In this document: piece by piece, positions 43,418-56,830 of the stretch
How the letters are laid out: each line of letters starts with the position of its first letter
How positions within the stretch are numbered: position 1 is the stretch's first letter
Source: Diphasiastrum complanatum
Lineage: Eukaryota; Streptophyta; Lycopodiopsida; Lycopodiales; Lycopodiaceae
Reading direction: 5' to 3'
DNA length: 64,000 nt
NCBI GenBank assembly: GCA_029204225.1
Contig: CM055093.1
Span: forward strand, 30,515,777-30,579,776
Position numbers and translations under genes: made by a program
The notes under the pieces: model-generated
Told to the model about the DNA's origin: nothing
The model's input: only the letters and a program-made list of their open reading frames with translations
Database searches by the model: none

Positions 43418-46400
43418 TTAAAAGCTTTCATGTGGCTGAGGTGGTGATTTTGCAACATCATTGTTTCCTGATTGTGTAAGGCTCTCATCTAATCTAGTAC
43501 GCTTTAAAGGGGGTTGATCTGATTCTGCATCTGGTAAAGAGAAATTGCCCTCAGGAAGTTGGTCAGCAACACTGCCTTGTGTGATTTCGTCTACCTTTGT
43601 TGTGATTTTAGCATCGTCATTTGCTCCGAAAGGATGGCCTAATGAGGTCTCTGAACAAGTTACTTCAGGCTTTGTGAGGTCCTTGACTGAGGTGTCAGCA
43701 AGACTAGAATGCAGAAGATCAGTTTGGTCACTGCCTGGGGCACCACAAGAGAAATCAAGCGGAGCAGCTTTTGTTATATCTAATGCAGACGCCCCTTTGT
43801 TCTGGTCTTCAAAAACTTGCTTAAGAAATTTTCCATGAGCTTCAATTTGCAATTGTAACTTCCGTTGCAACTGGATCAAAAGTTCATTCACAGATACAGC
43901 CTCATCAATTGATATCAATCCTTGAGACCCTTACCTCGTTAACATTGGATAATTTTCTTCTTTAAGAATGAACCTAAAAACTAGAGGTGCTTCAAGAATA
44001 CCTGTGAACTTTTGTCAAATATGAAAAAAAGGAGAAAGCATCAACTTAAACCTATGTCCCCTACTGGAGCAATTTAAATTACCATCAACTCATCTACATG
44101 TAGATAACAAGACCTCTAGAGCATAAAAATTGAAGACCAGCTACCTCGATCTGCTCATGCAGCTGCTTCTGGACTTCAAGCTGCAACCAGAGGGCTTTCG
44201 TGATTTGTGAACCCCTATTATGGACAGTTGAAGGAAAAACATCACAATAGTATTTTGCTGATTCTCATACCAAAAGAAAATTTTAACATGTATCGCGAGT
44301 TTAATTAAGCAGTGCAGATTCATAGCCAGTGACTAGGCCCATATAATCAGGAACACAACTGACTATCACCCTATGCAGCTTGCAGCAATTTCTACCAGTA
44401 CACAAGCCATACTAAAAAAAGAAAACCTTTTATCTTCCAAATTATGCCATTGGTATCGAAATAAGAAAATAACCACACTTTGCAAAAGCCCATCTGGTTT
44501 TCACAACAAGTGCAGTCACACATGCCAGAAGCTACATAGCATGACACTTACATTCCCAAAAGTCAGATGAAAGGACAAGCAGATCATGTCAATTTGAAAC
44601 TATCACACTGTAAAGACAGAAAATTAACATACATCTCCATATTGACACCTGTTGCAACATTCCCTGAAGTACTTTTTCCCTCTACGTTTCCTGCATCAAA
44701 GGAGAACAACACCCCAAATAACACTCATAGTCAATAGTATAAAATAGACATATATTTACCACTTAATATCAAACAGCTCATTTGTACAACAGCTTTAAAA
44801 AAGCTACAAGACAAAAACATCACAAAGCAATTAAGAATTTATACTTCTTTACCTTCTGTCATTCCTGGAAAATACTTCGCAAGCCGATACTTCTGAAAAT
44901 GTGTGGCAAACCATAGTCAAGTCACTCTGTACTAATAAGCTAGAGAAAAACAGCAGGACAGCCTCTGTATATGAAAGTGACCAGACCTCAATATTATATT
45001 CAGCAACAACCATGATCTCACTTAGTGCTGACCTGTAAATGACTCTTGACATGGAATATATTGATGCCTTCTACAGCCATGATATTCAAAATGCACTTGG
45101 GTGTTGCTCCTGCATTTGGCAAAAGGATAAGTTTATGTGCCTCATCCAAGACACCAGTGCCATAAACTGATTATCAGCAAAAGCAGATGTGTCATAAGGG
45201 ACACAAGAATGGCATGAATATATATATAGTTGTTAATTGTCACTGTAGATTTTCGTTTAGCTTTCCTGAAAATTAGCTCACAATACTGTGGAGAGGGAGA
45301 AAAACAAGCATGATGTAGAAAGTCTCTGTCAAGTCACTCATCTTTCAAATGCATGGCACAGCACAAATAACAACAATCAAAAGAATTCTATCAGTCAATA
45401 GGTGAATAAGAATGCAACTGCAGTATAAAACGAACCTATCTTTACAATATCTAGAACCCAGTTCCCATAGACGCTTTTTCTAGGAGTTCTAAAAGCAATC
45501 TACTACCTTTATGCAGAAATCTGAAATAGCTAGAAAATGTCCAGTAAGAATTTGCAGATGGCTAGGAGGGAACATTATGAGATTACAATAATCAGAGACC
45601 ATTCTGAAGTTCTGCTGAAAGAGACTATTGTCCCTTGGTATTCAAAAGCAAAAACTGTTTACTATTGGGTAAATTTAGAAATTCACAAGAGCTATTATAG
45701 GGAAGTGCTTTTTGAGATTGGCGAAGGCAGTGCTTCATGCTTAAGTAGTAATTACTCAAATATTATTGCAGATGCACTTACTTTCAGCACCACCAAGTTG
45801 GGTGACAGCATCCACAAAGCGCTCATGAAGTTCAGGAGTCCATCTCATCCGCTGCTTGCTGGACTCACTTGGTCCAGATGCCAATGGGCTATACGGCGTT
45901 TGGGTAACTTCTGGAGATATTAGCACATTCGGTTTCCTTGGCACGTGCCACTGGAGCACTGGCTGTGCAGATAAAAACTTGTTCACCTATTCAATGAAAT
46001 CTGGTTAGAAGGACAGTCAACTGTTGATCTGTAGCATCTACTCATTCTACTAGCAAGTAAAAGAGGGGTAGGGGGTATGGGATGTACAAAAGTAAACAGC
46101 TTCAATCAAGATTATAAGAAATTTTCAAACTCACAAGAAAAAGATATGGTAAGAAAGACATAATTGCAAATTCAGAATAAGCTGCATTCGTGAAGAATCA
46201 ACACAAATTCAGACATGCTATTCCTACTTGCAAGACCAACGCAGGCAAAAAGACCTGGGCAACAACCATATCAGCTCCACAGCCATAAAAAAGTTTGCAT
46301 AATTCAGACAGTATACCATGTGACTAAATACTGTCAAATTGTAAACAAAAAGCAAAAAGAAAAGCATAGTTGTTTGCACAAGCAGCAGCCTCACTGAGGC

Positions 46401-48847
46401 CTAGAGACTCCAGAAACTGGCCCTATGCAAAATACTGGCCTGGGCTGCTGTACCCTCTCTCTCGCCCTCTATATTATGTAATTCAGGCAAGATACAACTG
46501 CCTCTGTCATAATCAGTTACAGTGCATTCATTCATATCATATAACGATCTTGATGATCAAGATGTTTCATTTGAGGAGTGCCACATGCCATACCACCTTG
46601 GCACACGATCGTGATCAAATATAGTCATCCATCACTGCTTGCTTCTACAAACACCACTCACATGCTGACTTCGAGAGTGATTTTGAGGAGGAAGCAAAGG
46701 TCTCCACCATACACCTACATCAGTGCAGGGAGTCTCCATGTCCTACCGCTGTGTGTGCATGCAGTCGTCGTCTTAACACTCCCATGACATGATACACACT
46801 TGTGATGTACCTTTCAGTTTTATGTAACTATTGAATCCTATTAATAAAGCTTTCTTTCCTTCTCTCCCAGAGCAGTCTGCAGCCCATGCAAGCTTACAAT
46901 CTCAAAGGTTTCTTATTTATATGATTTCTAAAGTTGCCTGACTTTCTGGATTACCCTTAAGGTGATCGACATGATTTGACCTTGTAACCATGCTCTTGAA
47001 GTTCTTCCAAGTGAGATTTCCAAAAGCTTTGATCATCACTTGGATGATGATCAAACCAAATGCTCAATTTTGGCATTGCCTTGCAAAAGCCAATACTCCG
47101 TGTTCAAATTGATCAATGGAGTTTCTACAAAAACTTCATGTCCTCTTTTTCTTGCATGCATGCCCATGTTTTTTAGATACACTTGTATGCATGCCCACAC
47201 TTTAGATGCACCTTTGGGTTGAGCTAACATGCTCGAGCTGTGTGACCGAGGAAGATCCAGGCCTACACACCCCAGCCCTTCACCCTCAATGTGAAATGCG
47301 AGGATAGTTTGGTTGGAAGGTGTTTGGTGCAAGTTTGAGGCTTGCAGGAAGCTCTATCAGTCAGCCAAAACATGCATTTAGCTCTGACTTGCACTTTTAT
47401 ATGCAAGTCAAGAATAGCAAAAAGTTTGGGTCCCTCTTTTTCTTGCATGTATTCATAGGCTCTCAATATGACGTATCAGCATAATCACCAAAAACAATAA
47501 TCAAACAAATATTATCTTAATGCATTCACAAAATCATTTCATATATGTTTTTTATTGTTGTCATATCTCTACTCATGCACACACTTTGAATCAAAGTTGA
47601 ATCTTTGAAGTAATAAAAGGAAATGCTAACCATTATGCCACAGTTCCAAGACAACTAGGATTTGATAATAGCTAATTACCTTGCACCCAATTTTAGACAA
47701 TCACATATATTATTAAAAAAATTTGTTGTAATGCCTTTGTGGTATTATACCACAATGTTCTTGCTTAAACTTCATAAGAAACTTTAAGTTTTTGCCTTTG
47801 ATGATAAGGCAAAGAGGTTTTTGTCTGGCTTTGCATCTTGGAAACTCCATTCATGATCCCATCTATGGACTTGCCTAATTCGGTATTTGTAAGGATAGCT
47901 TAAATTGTGATTTTGAACCTTGTTGCATGTTTCTATTATGTTATATTTAACTATAAAGTAGTCAAAAGCATCACCTATGTAAATCTCTAATATTGAAAAC
48001 AGATATCTAAATTTATGCAAAAGTATCCTTTCCCAAATATGGGTAGGACAAACTTTGGCAGACTTCAGATACTCATACAGATGTAAGGGAGTACAGTGGC
48101 CAGTTGCATGTTCAGTCTAAACATCAGCGTCCAATAAAAACCCGCATCCCCAGCGTATCAGAAAATTGTATGACTAACAGAAAAATCCGCATAGCAAATG
48201 TTCAGATTACAATCGCAAACAATAATTAGAACGCTAGAAAACCCTTCAAGGATTACCTGCGGTGGTGGACCGAAACCAGCCTCTACAGGAATCATGGTGG
48301 CAGCACACGCCTCCTCCAACTCCGATTCTGCCCAAGTTGGACATTCTGAACCCAATGGAAACACATCCAAGCTTCTATCTTCATTTTCATGTGGTTCCTC
48401 AATGTACTGGGGGACCTCATCCGGAAAGTCCAGCAATACCTGCAGCGGATCCTCTGAGATCACCTCCTGCTCGTGAGACGGGTAGCTTGGAAGGACAGCA
48501 GGAACTGGCAGATTAAGCCCCTGAAGCTGACGATGATTAGCCCAACTGCCACTGCCATTAGAAAGATGAGAACTGGATGAACCACTGTAGAGTGAATCTG
48601 AAGCAGGGAGTGTAGGATACACACCGGGTTGCCTATTAAAAATGGGCTCTAAACCCCTAGACTCCGCTAGTCGTGAGGAGGATGTGAGAGGACCCACTAG
48701 TGATGAGCATAGCGATCCAGTAGAGTCCAAGCTCGGCTGAAAAGACAGCAGACGCTTTGAGCTCAGATTCTGGAGAAAGAATGAGGAAGGGAAAGCAGAT
48801 GAAGTGCCTGCTTCGTGCTCTACAAGTCTGGCCTTGGGAATAGACAT
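43418..48847 (-). CDS. MYB-CC (GARP, PHR1/PHL-like) transcription factor
   Basis: Seven exons on the minus strand: 48,257-48,847; 45,782-45,986; 45,033-45,109; 44,853-44,892; 44,633-44,690; 44,145-44,214; 43,418-43,870. All have GT/AG borders and consistent phases, giving 497 residues. The MYB-type DNA-binding repeat spans about 241-294: KQRMRWTPELHERFVDAVTQ, LGGAERATPKCILNIM, HVKSHLQKYR. The MYB-CC coiled coil spans about 331-365: LWLQLEVQKQLHEQIELQRK and LQLQIEAHGKFLKQVF. This pairing defines the PHR/PHL family, dimeric nuclear factors that bind P1BS-type sites; Arabidopsis members direct phosphate-starvation responses. The 197-residue N-terminus is Ser-rich with an acidic patch near 130-190. 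The C-terminus has a basic PPLKRTRLD patch. Exons 4-6 are only 40, 58 and 70 bases. CILNIM replaces the common GVLKLM in helix 3. Role in phosphate signalling is inferred from family. Confidence 0.95.
45987..48256 (-). other. Intron 1 of the MYB-CC gene
   Basis: 2.27 kb. Contains repetitive-looking sequence around 46,380-46,860 that ends CCTATTAATAAAGCTTTC and a pyrimidine tract, like a retroposon tail on the plus strand, and near-repeated ATGCATGCCCA words at 47,155-47,200. No coding sequence recognised. Confidence 0.5.
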
Positions 48848-50329
48848 CTTGCATACGGAAGTAAGGAGTAATTTGACACTATATCATCGCAAATTTTCTG
48901 CATGAGAGTTTGGCTTCAAATGCAGAAGCCAGCCCTCACGCCCAAAACTTTGATCCTTCTTGGCTCTTCAAATTACCTGAAAGCTCAAAAGCTGAGCTTG
49001 AATTATAGTACTGCCGACAAGTACTACCTTCATTAAAATCACCTCCAGTTCTGAATGAACTATAGAGGTAAATCTTTCTCTCTAAACCCAAATCTGTCTT
49101 TCTCTCTGAAATCCTCAAAAGCTAGCTCAGCCTGAAAGCAAATCAATAACTAGTTGCCTAAAAACAGGGTTATGCAGCTAACTAACCCTCTTTGCCAGAA
49201 GTAACTCTTCTCTTAAGTAAAGCTCACTGTTCTCAGCCTGCAGAAAAACAGAACCGGTACTAACTACTAACTTGTAAAGCAATCCAAATCTTTCACTAAA
49301 AAGGGCTGATTATGCAGCTCATCAAAATCTAAGCAGCTTCCACAGAGATTGTCCCAAACTAGGTTTCTTTGCTGTGACTACTAGATTCTTAGTGACTATC
49401 ACAGTATATTCTGAGACAATCAGGAGCAAACCCATCATCAAATAAGATCCATGATCCATTAACCCAGCAATTGAAAGGTATGTATGGCTTCTGGGGATTG
49501 AAAGAGTGCTATCAACTCTCTCCATCACTGCCCAGATTCTTCTCTGCTCTCCTTCCTCAATGCTGCAGCTCCCTGAGCTATGCCAGCAGGAGCTCTCCTT
49601 GTGTAGGCCAAGGAAAGGAGGGGCTTGAAAAGTCTTACAGGCATGCATGGCAGGCTGGCCTTTCAGAATGAAGGGGAAGGAGTGCTCGGCAAAACCGGCA
49701 AAGTATAGAAATAGAATCTACATTATTTCTTAAAAATAGACATCATGATAAAAATTTAAAACCCTTTTATTTGTAATGGTCCTCAAAAGATCCGGGAAGC
49801 TTCAAGCTTATTTTTGAGGATAACTCAAAAAAGGTTTCTCGAGCAATGCGGGGAATTGCTTAAGTGCTCACCAAGAATCCGCATAATCTTACAACCGACC
49901 GCCAGATTTTAATTTGATGGATTTGTACCAAAATATCGACAAAAGTAGAAAACTAACACTTTTCACAAGATGTGGGCATGACAAAAAATGAAGAGGGGGG
50001 GCCCCGAGGAAAAGACCGTGGCCTTGAGGACAGAATTCAGTCCTTGGTGAGCTGGGACCCCAAGGCGTTGCTTTGTACCATGGCAAAAAGATCAACAAGA
50101 ACAAGCCTATGGCCGAGTTTTCTTTTTTGTGCTTTGAGATTTATAATATTTTAGAAGAGTGGCATGAAGTTTCGCACTTAGGTGTAAATATGTCATTCGT
50201 TGTCGCATGTAAGTTTTGCCAAACAATATCAATGACACATAAATCTTGTTTGGAAAGGAAAGGTTGCCCTCGAACAACAATAAAAAAAAAAAGAATTTAG
50301 TATGTATGCTTAACAAAAAATAGGCACAA
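48848..50329 (-). promoter_or_regulatory. 5' flank of the MYB-CC gene
   Basis: CT-rich 5' UTR-like DNA adjoins the ATG. Transcription probably starts somewhere before about 49,700, where composition changes, but no start can be fixed. No other gene is recognised. Confidence 0.35.
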
Positions 50330-50740
50330 TCCTAGGAATGAAATCTGCATTTCTTTTTTTCCCAATATAGATTAGCCAAAAAGATGTGCAATAGACTGAC
50401 TTCCAAAAGTTTGACACTCATCTAGGGAAGGACACCTCTTTGGGGCATTCTGCCCTCAAGCAAACACCCTTCTGGGCGGAATGCCCTGGGAGGGCGACCA
50501 TCCCCCCCCTCTCCCCATCACCACGAGAGGGTTGAAGCCCTTCCTAGGGCGGAATGCCCCTATGCCCCGAGGAGGCATCCTTGCCTACCATAATTTTTGC
50601 TTTTTTTTTTGCCAACATTTTTTTTTTAACGCACACCTTCCTGGTGGAAGGTGCGCGTAAAAAAAGTAGAATTTTTTTATGTGCACGTTCTGGCAACCGG
50701 AAGGTGCATGTAAATTTTTTTTTGCCATAAATCTTTTCCT
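50330..50740. repeat. Fold-back repeat, GC-rich plus A/T-rich hairpins
   Basis: GGGCGGAATGCCC occurs twice (about 50,475 and 50,540) and its near reverse complement GGGGCATTCTGCCC once (about 50,431), giving large fold-backs. They are followed by two hairpins in T/A runs: CACCTTCC/GGAAGGTG (about 50,632-50,655) and a weaker ATGTGCACGTTC/GGAAGGTGCATGT pair (about 50,680-50,712). Same hairpin words as 29,815-29,855. Confidence 0.55.
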
Positions 50741-53700
50741 CCCACCATTTGCAGCACCATTCTTCTCATTAAAAAGTTAAAATTGAGATTAAGTCTAGAA
50801 AAGATGTTTATAGTATTTTAAACCCCATGCTTTTTAGCATTGGTTTTGGTCTGACAATCTATTGTTATGTATACACTTTATGTTACATATAACAAGTTTG
50901 CATGAGGGAAAAATAATACATCACAATAACTATGGCTTACTTGAGCCATTTAAATCATTAAAAAATAGAAAAACAAAGATTTTAACTTTAAATTTACAAA
51001 TTTTGAATAAAAGTTAATTTACTTGTTGAACTAACATCATCATCACAATAGCTTAGCCCTATGGGGTCAAAGCTAAAATGGGTATTTGGAATTTTTGAGA
51101 ATAAGGATTCAGGACATTACAATATTACATTAGATATAAAATATGAGAATTTCATCTCTTAATGTTTTGTGGAGAGATATGTCTTGGGGCGAATGCTATA
51201 AGAGCAAGGGTGTAAAATCGATTGTTCGAGGACTCTATTTGATGTAAACACCGAGAGGGATTAACTATTATTTTCCTACGTAGACTTTCATTGGCATATG
51301 TCTTGTTTGAGCATAATGTTTGGGCCATTATGAGCACATTTTAATGCCAAGCTTGCTCCAAAGGCAGCCTCCAAACAAAAGCATGAGGTATTTACAAATA
51401 CAATATTGATCAAAGTTGACCTTTGAAGATTTGTTATCCACGACACAAGAGTCTTCATTTCAAAGATTTTGGAGGCAACAATTTTAAAAATCAATGAGTT
51501 AAAAAATATGCAACATATTACATGCAATCTTCAAAGTTTGTTTGAGCACCCGTGAAGTTTGTGAAGTTTTTTAAAGCAATGACTTGATATTAGGAAGAGA
51601 ATTTTGACAATAATTGTCAAAGATTCTTGAGTTTCAAGGGTACTACCTACAGGTGGTACACTTGAAAATCATTAATAATATGTGGCAATCTTTATTTTAA
51701 ATATGTATCGATAGAGGTACATATATATTTGAGTTATACTAATTTTGTTATGAAAGGTTAATTTGATTTTAAGCTTCTATTTAATACATTTAATTTTGTT
51801 GTTGTTGTTGTTACAAAGAAGTCCCAACATTTGTAACATCTATCTTTATTTCTTGTATGTTCTCCTCTTTTTGGGTGGATCTAAGTTTAGCTTAAAATGA
51901 GAGGACATGAATTTCTAACTAACCACTTATTGGAGGTCATGTTCCCACACATGGTGAGTTGTGTATTTTGCTTGAATTGGGCTCACCCACCCAAGTCGAT
52001 TCTATGTGATTCCACAGGTTGATAATACCAAAAAACACTTCTTGGAGGTCAATATTCTCAAGGTTCACAAGATCAATATCCAGCCTTATTCTAAGTAGGC
52101 TCTTTAAGTACATTTGTTCTCCACCTTGAGTTGGGATTCAAGCTTCATTTTCCTCATTGCACAAGGAACTCTGGTCCAAATGTTTTTGTTTTCCATTGGA
52201 GCTCGGATACAGGCGTTGATTTTCATTGTTGCGAAGTGAATACTCTAGTCCAACTACATGTCTTCTACACCACTCATTGGGATCGGGGCCATGATTTGCA
52301 TCGTGCAAGGAGCACTCGAGTCTTACTTGGCTACTCTAAGAGACTACATAACTATTTTGAATATATGTACCTTTTAATATGTATGCCTTTCTTAATTTGA
52401 ATTGAAAGCTTGCCAAATGAAGGAGCTTAGAGTACCTCGTACATCGTATATGCAATTTATATCATTGGGAATCTCCTAAAGGTTGTAGGTTGGCATTAGC
52501 TCCAATTGTGATTCTAAAGTCATAAAATGTTGAAAGCTTGGTGTAATTAAAAGTGTGTTATGTAAATAGTCACAAAAATCAATGCAATTTGAGCAAATAT
52601 GAAAGTTTATCCTTGTTAAGATTTATGTCACACTAAGATTTGTACTTACAAAGCTTGGTGCAATTGAAACTCTGGAAACACGAGCAAGCAAAGTACAATT
52701 TCTTATGCAATTGGTTCAAGAAGTGGTGGTTGATATTCCAAGCACCAATTTGGCAAGTTTTTTTTTTTTTCACTTTATAGACGTTCAGTCTCTATCATTG
52801 TAATTCCCTCCACAACAGAGACTCAGAACAACTTATACCTAAATTTTTTTAATATGTAATATTAAAATTGTAAATAATTATGCATGCATCATACATCTAA
52901 AAAACAAGAGAGATTAGAAAGCTTTTGAAATCTAGACGCTATAAATCTATGTCAAGATATATGGATTCATTTCTTAACATTTTGTATATAGGGTTAAGCC
53001 TTGAGTTGAAGGCTAGGAAGCTTGAGGCCAGGGGTCGAAGAGGCCCAATGGCCACTAGGCCCAAGGGCTTCACCCATCCTAAACACTCAAAGGGCTTTTG
53101 TTATTTTTTCATGGCCTAATGCTTTGTAACTTACAAAAATATCCACATCTATGATATCGAACACAATACTTTTTCTTGATGTGGGATAAGCGAATCAACG
53201 TATTTAGCACTGTGACTGACATTTCAACCCTAGTTTTGGACTGATTTGACGGTGGTGGAGGGGTGGTGTAAAGGAGTTATCACTTCTAGATTCGATCTTC
53301 TCCACCATCTAATTGCTTGGGCTCCTCTATTATTAGCACACTGGAGGCACAAAATACGCTGATCTCAGATTAACCACCCATTTCCAAACCCCGCTCTCAT
53401 ATGGGGGGTGTCCGAACAAAAAAAAAAAAAGTATACAAACATTCTCTAAAAAAATGTAACATCATGGAAGTCCATGAAAGCTTTGCATATTGTAAATGGC
53501 CCATTTTCCTACGCTTCAGATTGGCGTGCGTTGAAAGGCTGCTGACGGGTGACGATTGCAGCGCCCCGACTCCGTTCCTGGCCCACGCGACAATGACGCA
53601 GCCCTTCCGGGACCCCAGCCCTGCAGCGCAGTGGACACGCGTCACAATCCCATAGAGGGCTGTAAAAGAGAATGCCTGCACGAATATAGTTATTTTCATG

Positions 53701-54599
53701 GCAGGCAGGAGGCAGCATGCTTCCTTAATCCTGAATATTATAAAGCAAAACGTCTCTGTCATGTGACAACCCCGACGTCTACAACCTCCGCGGCGCAACG
53801 GTGACACCCATGGCCAAAAATATATATTTTTTGATGTCGTCGTACCAATAATTGAAAGGGGGCAGTTAAAGTGACCCCTCTAGTGCCTATATCATATATC
53901 ATATGTATATATGTAATAAAATAAAATATATATTTACTTAGGAGTTATTTATTTATTTATTGTTTATTTTTTTAGTTATTAGTGATCTAATTATTGATTT
54001 ATCTTTGGTTTAGGAAAATTGATTTTGTTATGTCTGAATTTTTTTAGGCCAAATTTTTACAAAAACTTCCAAATTCTTTATCAACAAATTAAACATCAAA
54101 AGAAATTGATAAATTATAGTACTACAATAAAACTCATAAATTAATTTTTTTATAATGTTGGATTCTTTTTTAACAATATATTATTAAAGAACTAGTGGTT
54201 GTCATATACAGCATATTTACAACTTGGCTTAGCCACTTAGAGAGCTATGCTTTAGATGGATTTGAGCCTACACCTTTTTTTGCGCAATCAACAACTCTAA
54301 ACAACCTACCCAGAAATAGGGTGTTTGCATTGCAGTACTTGCGTTTCATGACTTTGCCTTTTATAGTAATAGCAAAATATGAGCTTAAGATAGAATGTAT
54401 TCTTCACCATTAAGTTTTATTCCTTTGAATATACAAAATTGTAATGTCCTTTGAAATATCATCCCATCACTAATTGCAACAATTCTATTTCATGATACAA
54501 ATATCAATCAATTCTTGCTTTCAAAGATGGGATGCCAAGCCTTCAAATGCGTATGGACATCTCCTTATTATAAACACTTTTGTAAACAAAATGTGTTTG
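50741..54599. other. No gene recognised; includes a short GC-rich island
   Basis: AT-rich intergenic DNA. 53,520-53,660 is a sharp GC/CpG-rich island in this background; open frames across it on both strands have no recognisable motif. Nothing else called. Confidence 0.4.
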
Positions 54600-55176
54600 C
54601 ATTTGCATCATTTGGACGGTATTGTTAGTCATAATTTTATAGGTTGAAGTTTGTTGGCCAACATACATGACAACTTCAACGAATGAAGCGACATTTATAG
54701 TGATGTTTAACACAGTTTTTGACATATATAACTTTTATAACCGTCGATATAAGCACCAATACAAGTGTCGCTACAATCCCATCACTCAACAACACAAATA
54801 GCAATATGTTAGCGACAAATAATTGAAAACTAGTGACAAACTTGCGAGGTGTAGTGACACTAACAAAGTCACTGAGCAACAATGGTAAAAATCTGTAGAT
54901 CTCATTTGCAACATTTACATCATCATGACATCTCTGAGGTTGTAGTTTACAATGTCATTGGACGACACTTATAACGACAAATAAACAAAGTATTGCTAAA
55001 ATGTCACCAACCATATGGATGCTTTTGGGGCTTTTGCCACAATATAGCAACAATTTTAAGAATATCACAACATTAATGCTACATTTTTGTCGCTCGATGA
55101 CACTTGTTGGGCAAAAACAAATTGTGGGCCTAGGACTTCCCATTTGCACTCTCGACCCTTTTTCTTTTTTGGCATG

Positions 55177-55179
<3 letters not shown>

Positions 55180-55244
<65 letters not shown>
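55180..55244. repeat. (GA)n microsatellite
   Basis: Perfect GA run of about 65 bases within the CACTA remnant. Confidence 0.95.
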
Positions 55245-55245
<1 letters not shown>

Positions 55246-55404
55246 ATATATAAGTGTGTAACTATTGTAACATTTTTTTTATCACTCTATTACATCCGAT
55301 GTTATATACAAATTATTGAAGACATCTTAATTTTTTATTCTATTTTCCTAGTCGTTTGGTTGCACACACCACTATTTCAAAGGGTCGCTAATATGTAATT
55401 TTTT

Positions 55405-55590
55405 TTATTCAAGCGTCTTTTTCATGACAATGGCACATTTGTCATCCCCCATATATACACTCCCATTGTTGATGATGTCATCCATATATAATTTTGGTAA
55501 TTCACGTGCCCTTTTCATGACAATAGTATCTCTATCATCCATATATGCACCCCCATTGATGGCGATCTCATATATATGATTAGTGGAAAT
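55405..55590. repeat. Two-copy tandem repeat in the CACTA remnant
   Basis: Units of about 90 bases sharing CTTTTTCATGACAATGGCA / CCTTTTCATGACAATAGTA, then ATCATCCATATATGCACCCC-like sequence. Confidence 0.6.
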
Positions 55591-56094
55591 GTCTTCCAAA
55601 AAACTTGTCAGGATTATATGGTGTTGAATTCCTGCTTAATTGATTGACGTTCTATGGGGGCAAAGCACATATAAGTCGCACTAACATCTCTCGATCAAAA
55701 CCATAAGATTTCATGCACCTCCCAAAGTGACCTCCGATGGACTGAAATCTGATTGTGGACTCACCTGAATCCTTATGACAGCCTCCCCATTGACTACCCA
55801 AACAACTACTACTACTAGCGACATCTATAGTTTCGCAACACTTTTTTTTATTAACTTTGTTTATAGTGACACTTGAATTGATATGTTTTTGGTAATGACA
55901 AGTTAGCGACATTTTAGGGACAATTTTTTTTTTATTTTGCAACATTTATTTGTAAAAAAAAAAATTAATGTACTTTTCTTGAATTTAGTAGCAAAAATAT
56001 CTCATGTTGTCTAATTAACCTTTTATTCTCTCTTTGATGTTGACATAGGATATGGATTTACTATGACAACTACCACCAATCGTAGATTGATGAC

Positions 56095-56830
56095 TTAAGG
56101 TCCATCAATATTTCATGTTTAGAAAATATATTTAGCTAGGTTAGGTGAACCTGATTTATATTTTTTGCCATTTGGATCAACCACGTTTGTGTAGAGATTG
56201 TCAGCTTTCTTCTCCGAAGCAAAACACGCACAATGTTGCAAGAACAGGACCTACTCCTATAATACCATTTGAGCTTGCTCCTGCAACATCATCTAATCAT
56301 GAACCTGCTCCATCTGTCTCTTTGTCATCTATAGATGTGAGCACATTTTTGTCATCTAGTTTATGGTCTTTTAAAAAAGCATGCAGTGGGCTTTTTCTCC
56401 AACTTGTTATGGAAAATGTTTCATGTTCTCTAACTATCCATTGAATTTAATCTTTGATGTTTGTACAGGTATATTCCACCATGACAACCACTACCATTTT
56501 GATCGCAAGAAAATTGAGTGTGATATATGTGATGCTAACATTGTAAGTGAGAACTGTATATAAGTGAATTAAGGTCCATCTACATTTAATGTTTATTGAA
56601 AATTTTTTGCTTCATCATTTAAAGATTTTTCCAAATCATTTGTCTTTTGTATCACACTTGTTTGTGTAGATATTTTCAGCTTCCTTTTCTGAGGCAAAAT
56701 AGACATGATGTTGCTGTATCCGAGCTTGCTCTTGTGACACCATCTGACTTTGCTCCTGTGGCACCATGTGATCCCCACTCCATTTGCAATTGTGAGTGCA
56801 TTTTCATTGTCTAATAGATCAAGAAGTGGA
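56095..56830 (+). repeat. Segmental duplication in the CACTA remnant
   Basis: 56,095-56,340 and 56,572-56,800 align: AAGGTCCATC, then TGTGTAGAGATTGTCAGCTT / TGTGTAGATATTTTCAGCTT, then TCCGAAGCAAAACACGCACA / TCTGAGGCAAAATAGACATG, then GAGCTTGCTC. Copies are diverged. Confidence 0.6.

Noticed and set aside
53397-53807. Overlapping open frames on both strands over the GC-rich island
   Set aside because: Overlap in several frames is typical of GC-rich DNA; no recognisable protein motif.
54115-54140. TACTACAATAAAAC considered as the left CACTA terminus
   Set aside because: First base and several others differ from CACTACAAAAA and the preceding triplet does not match the AGA after the right end.
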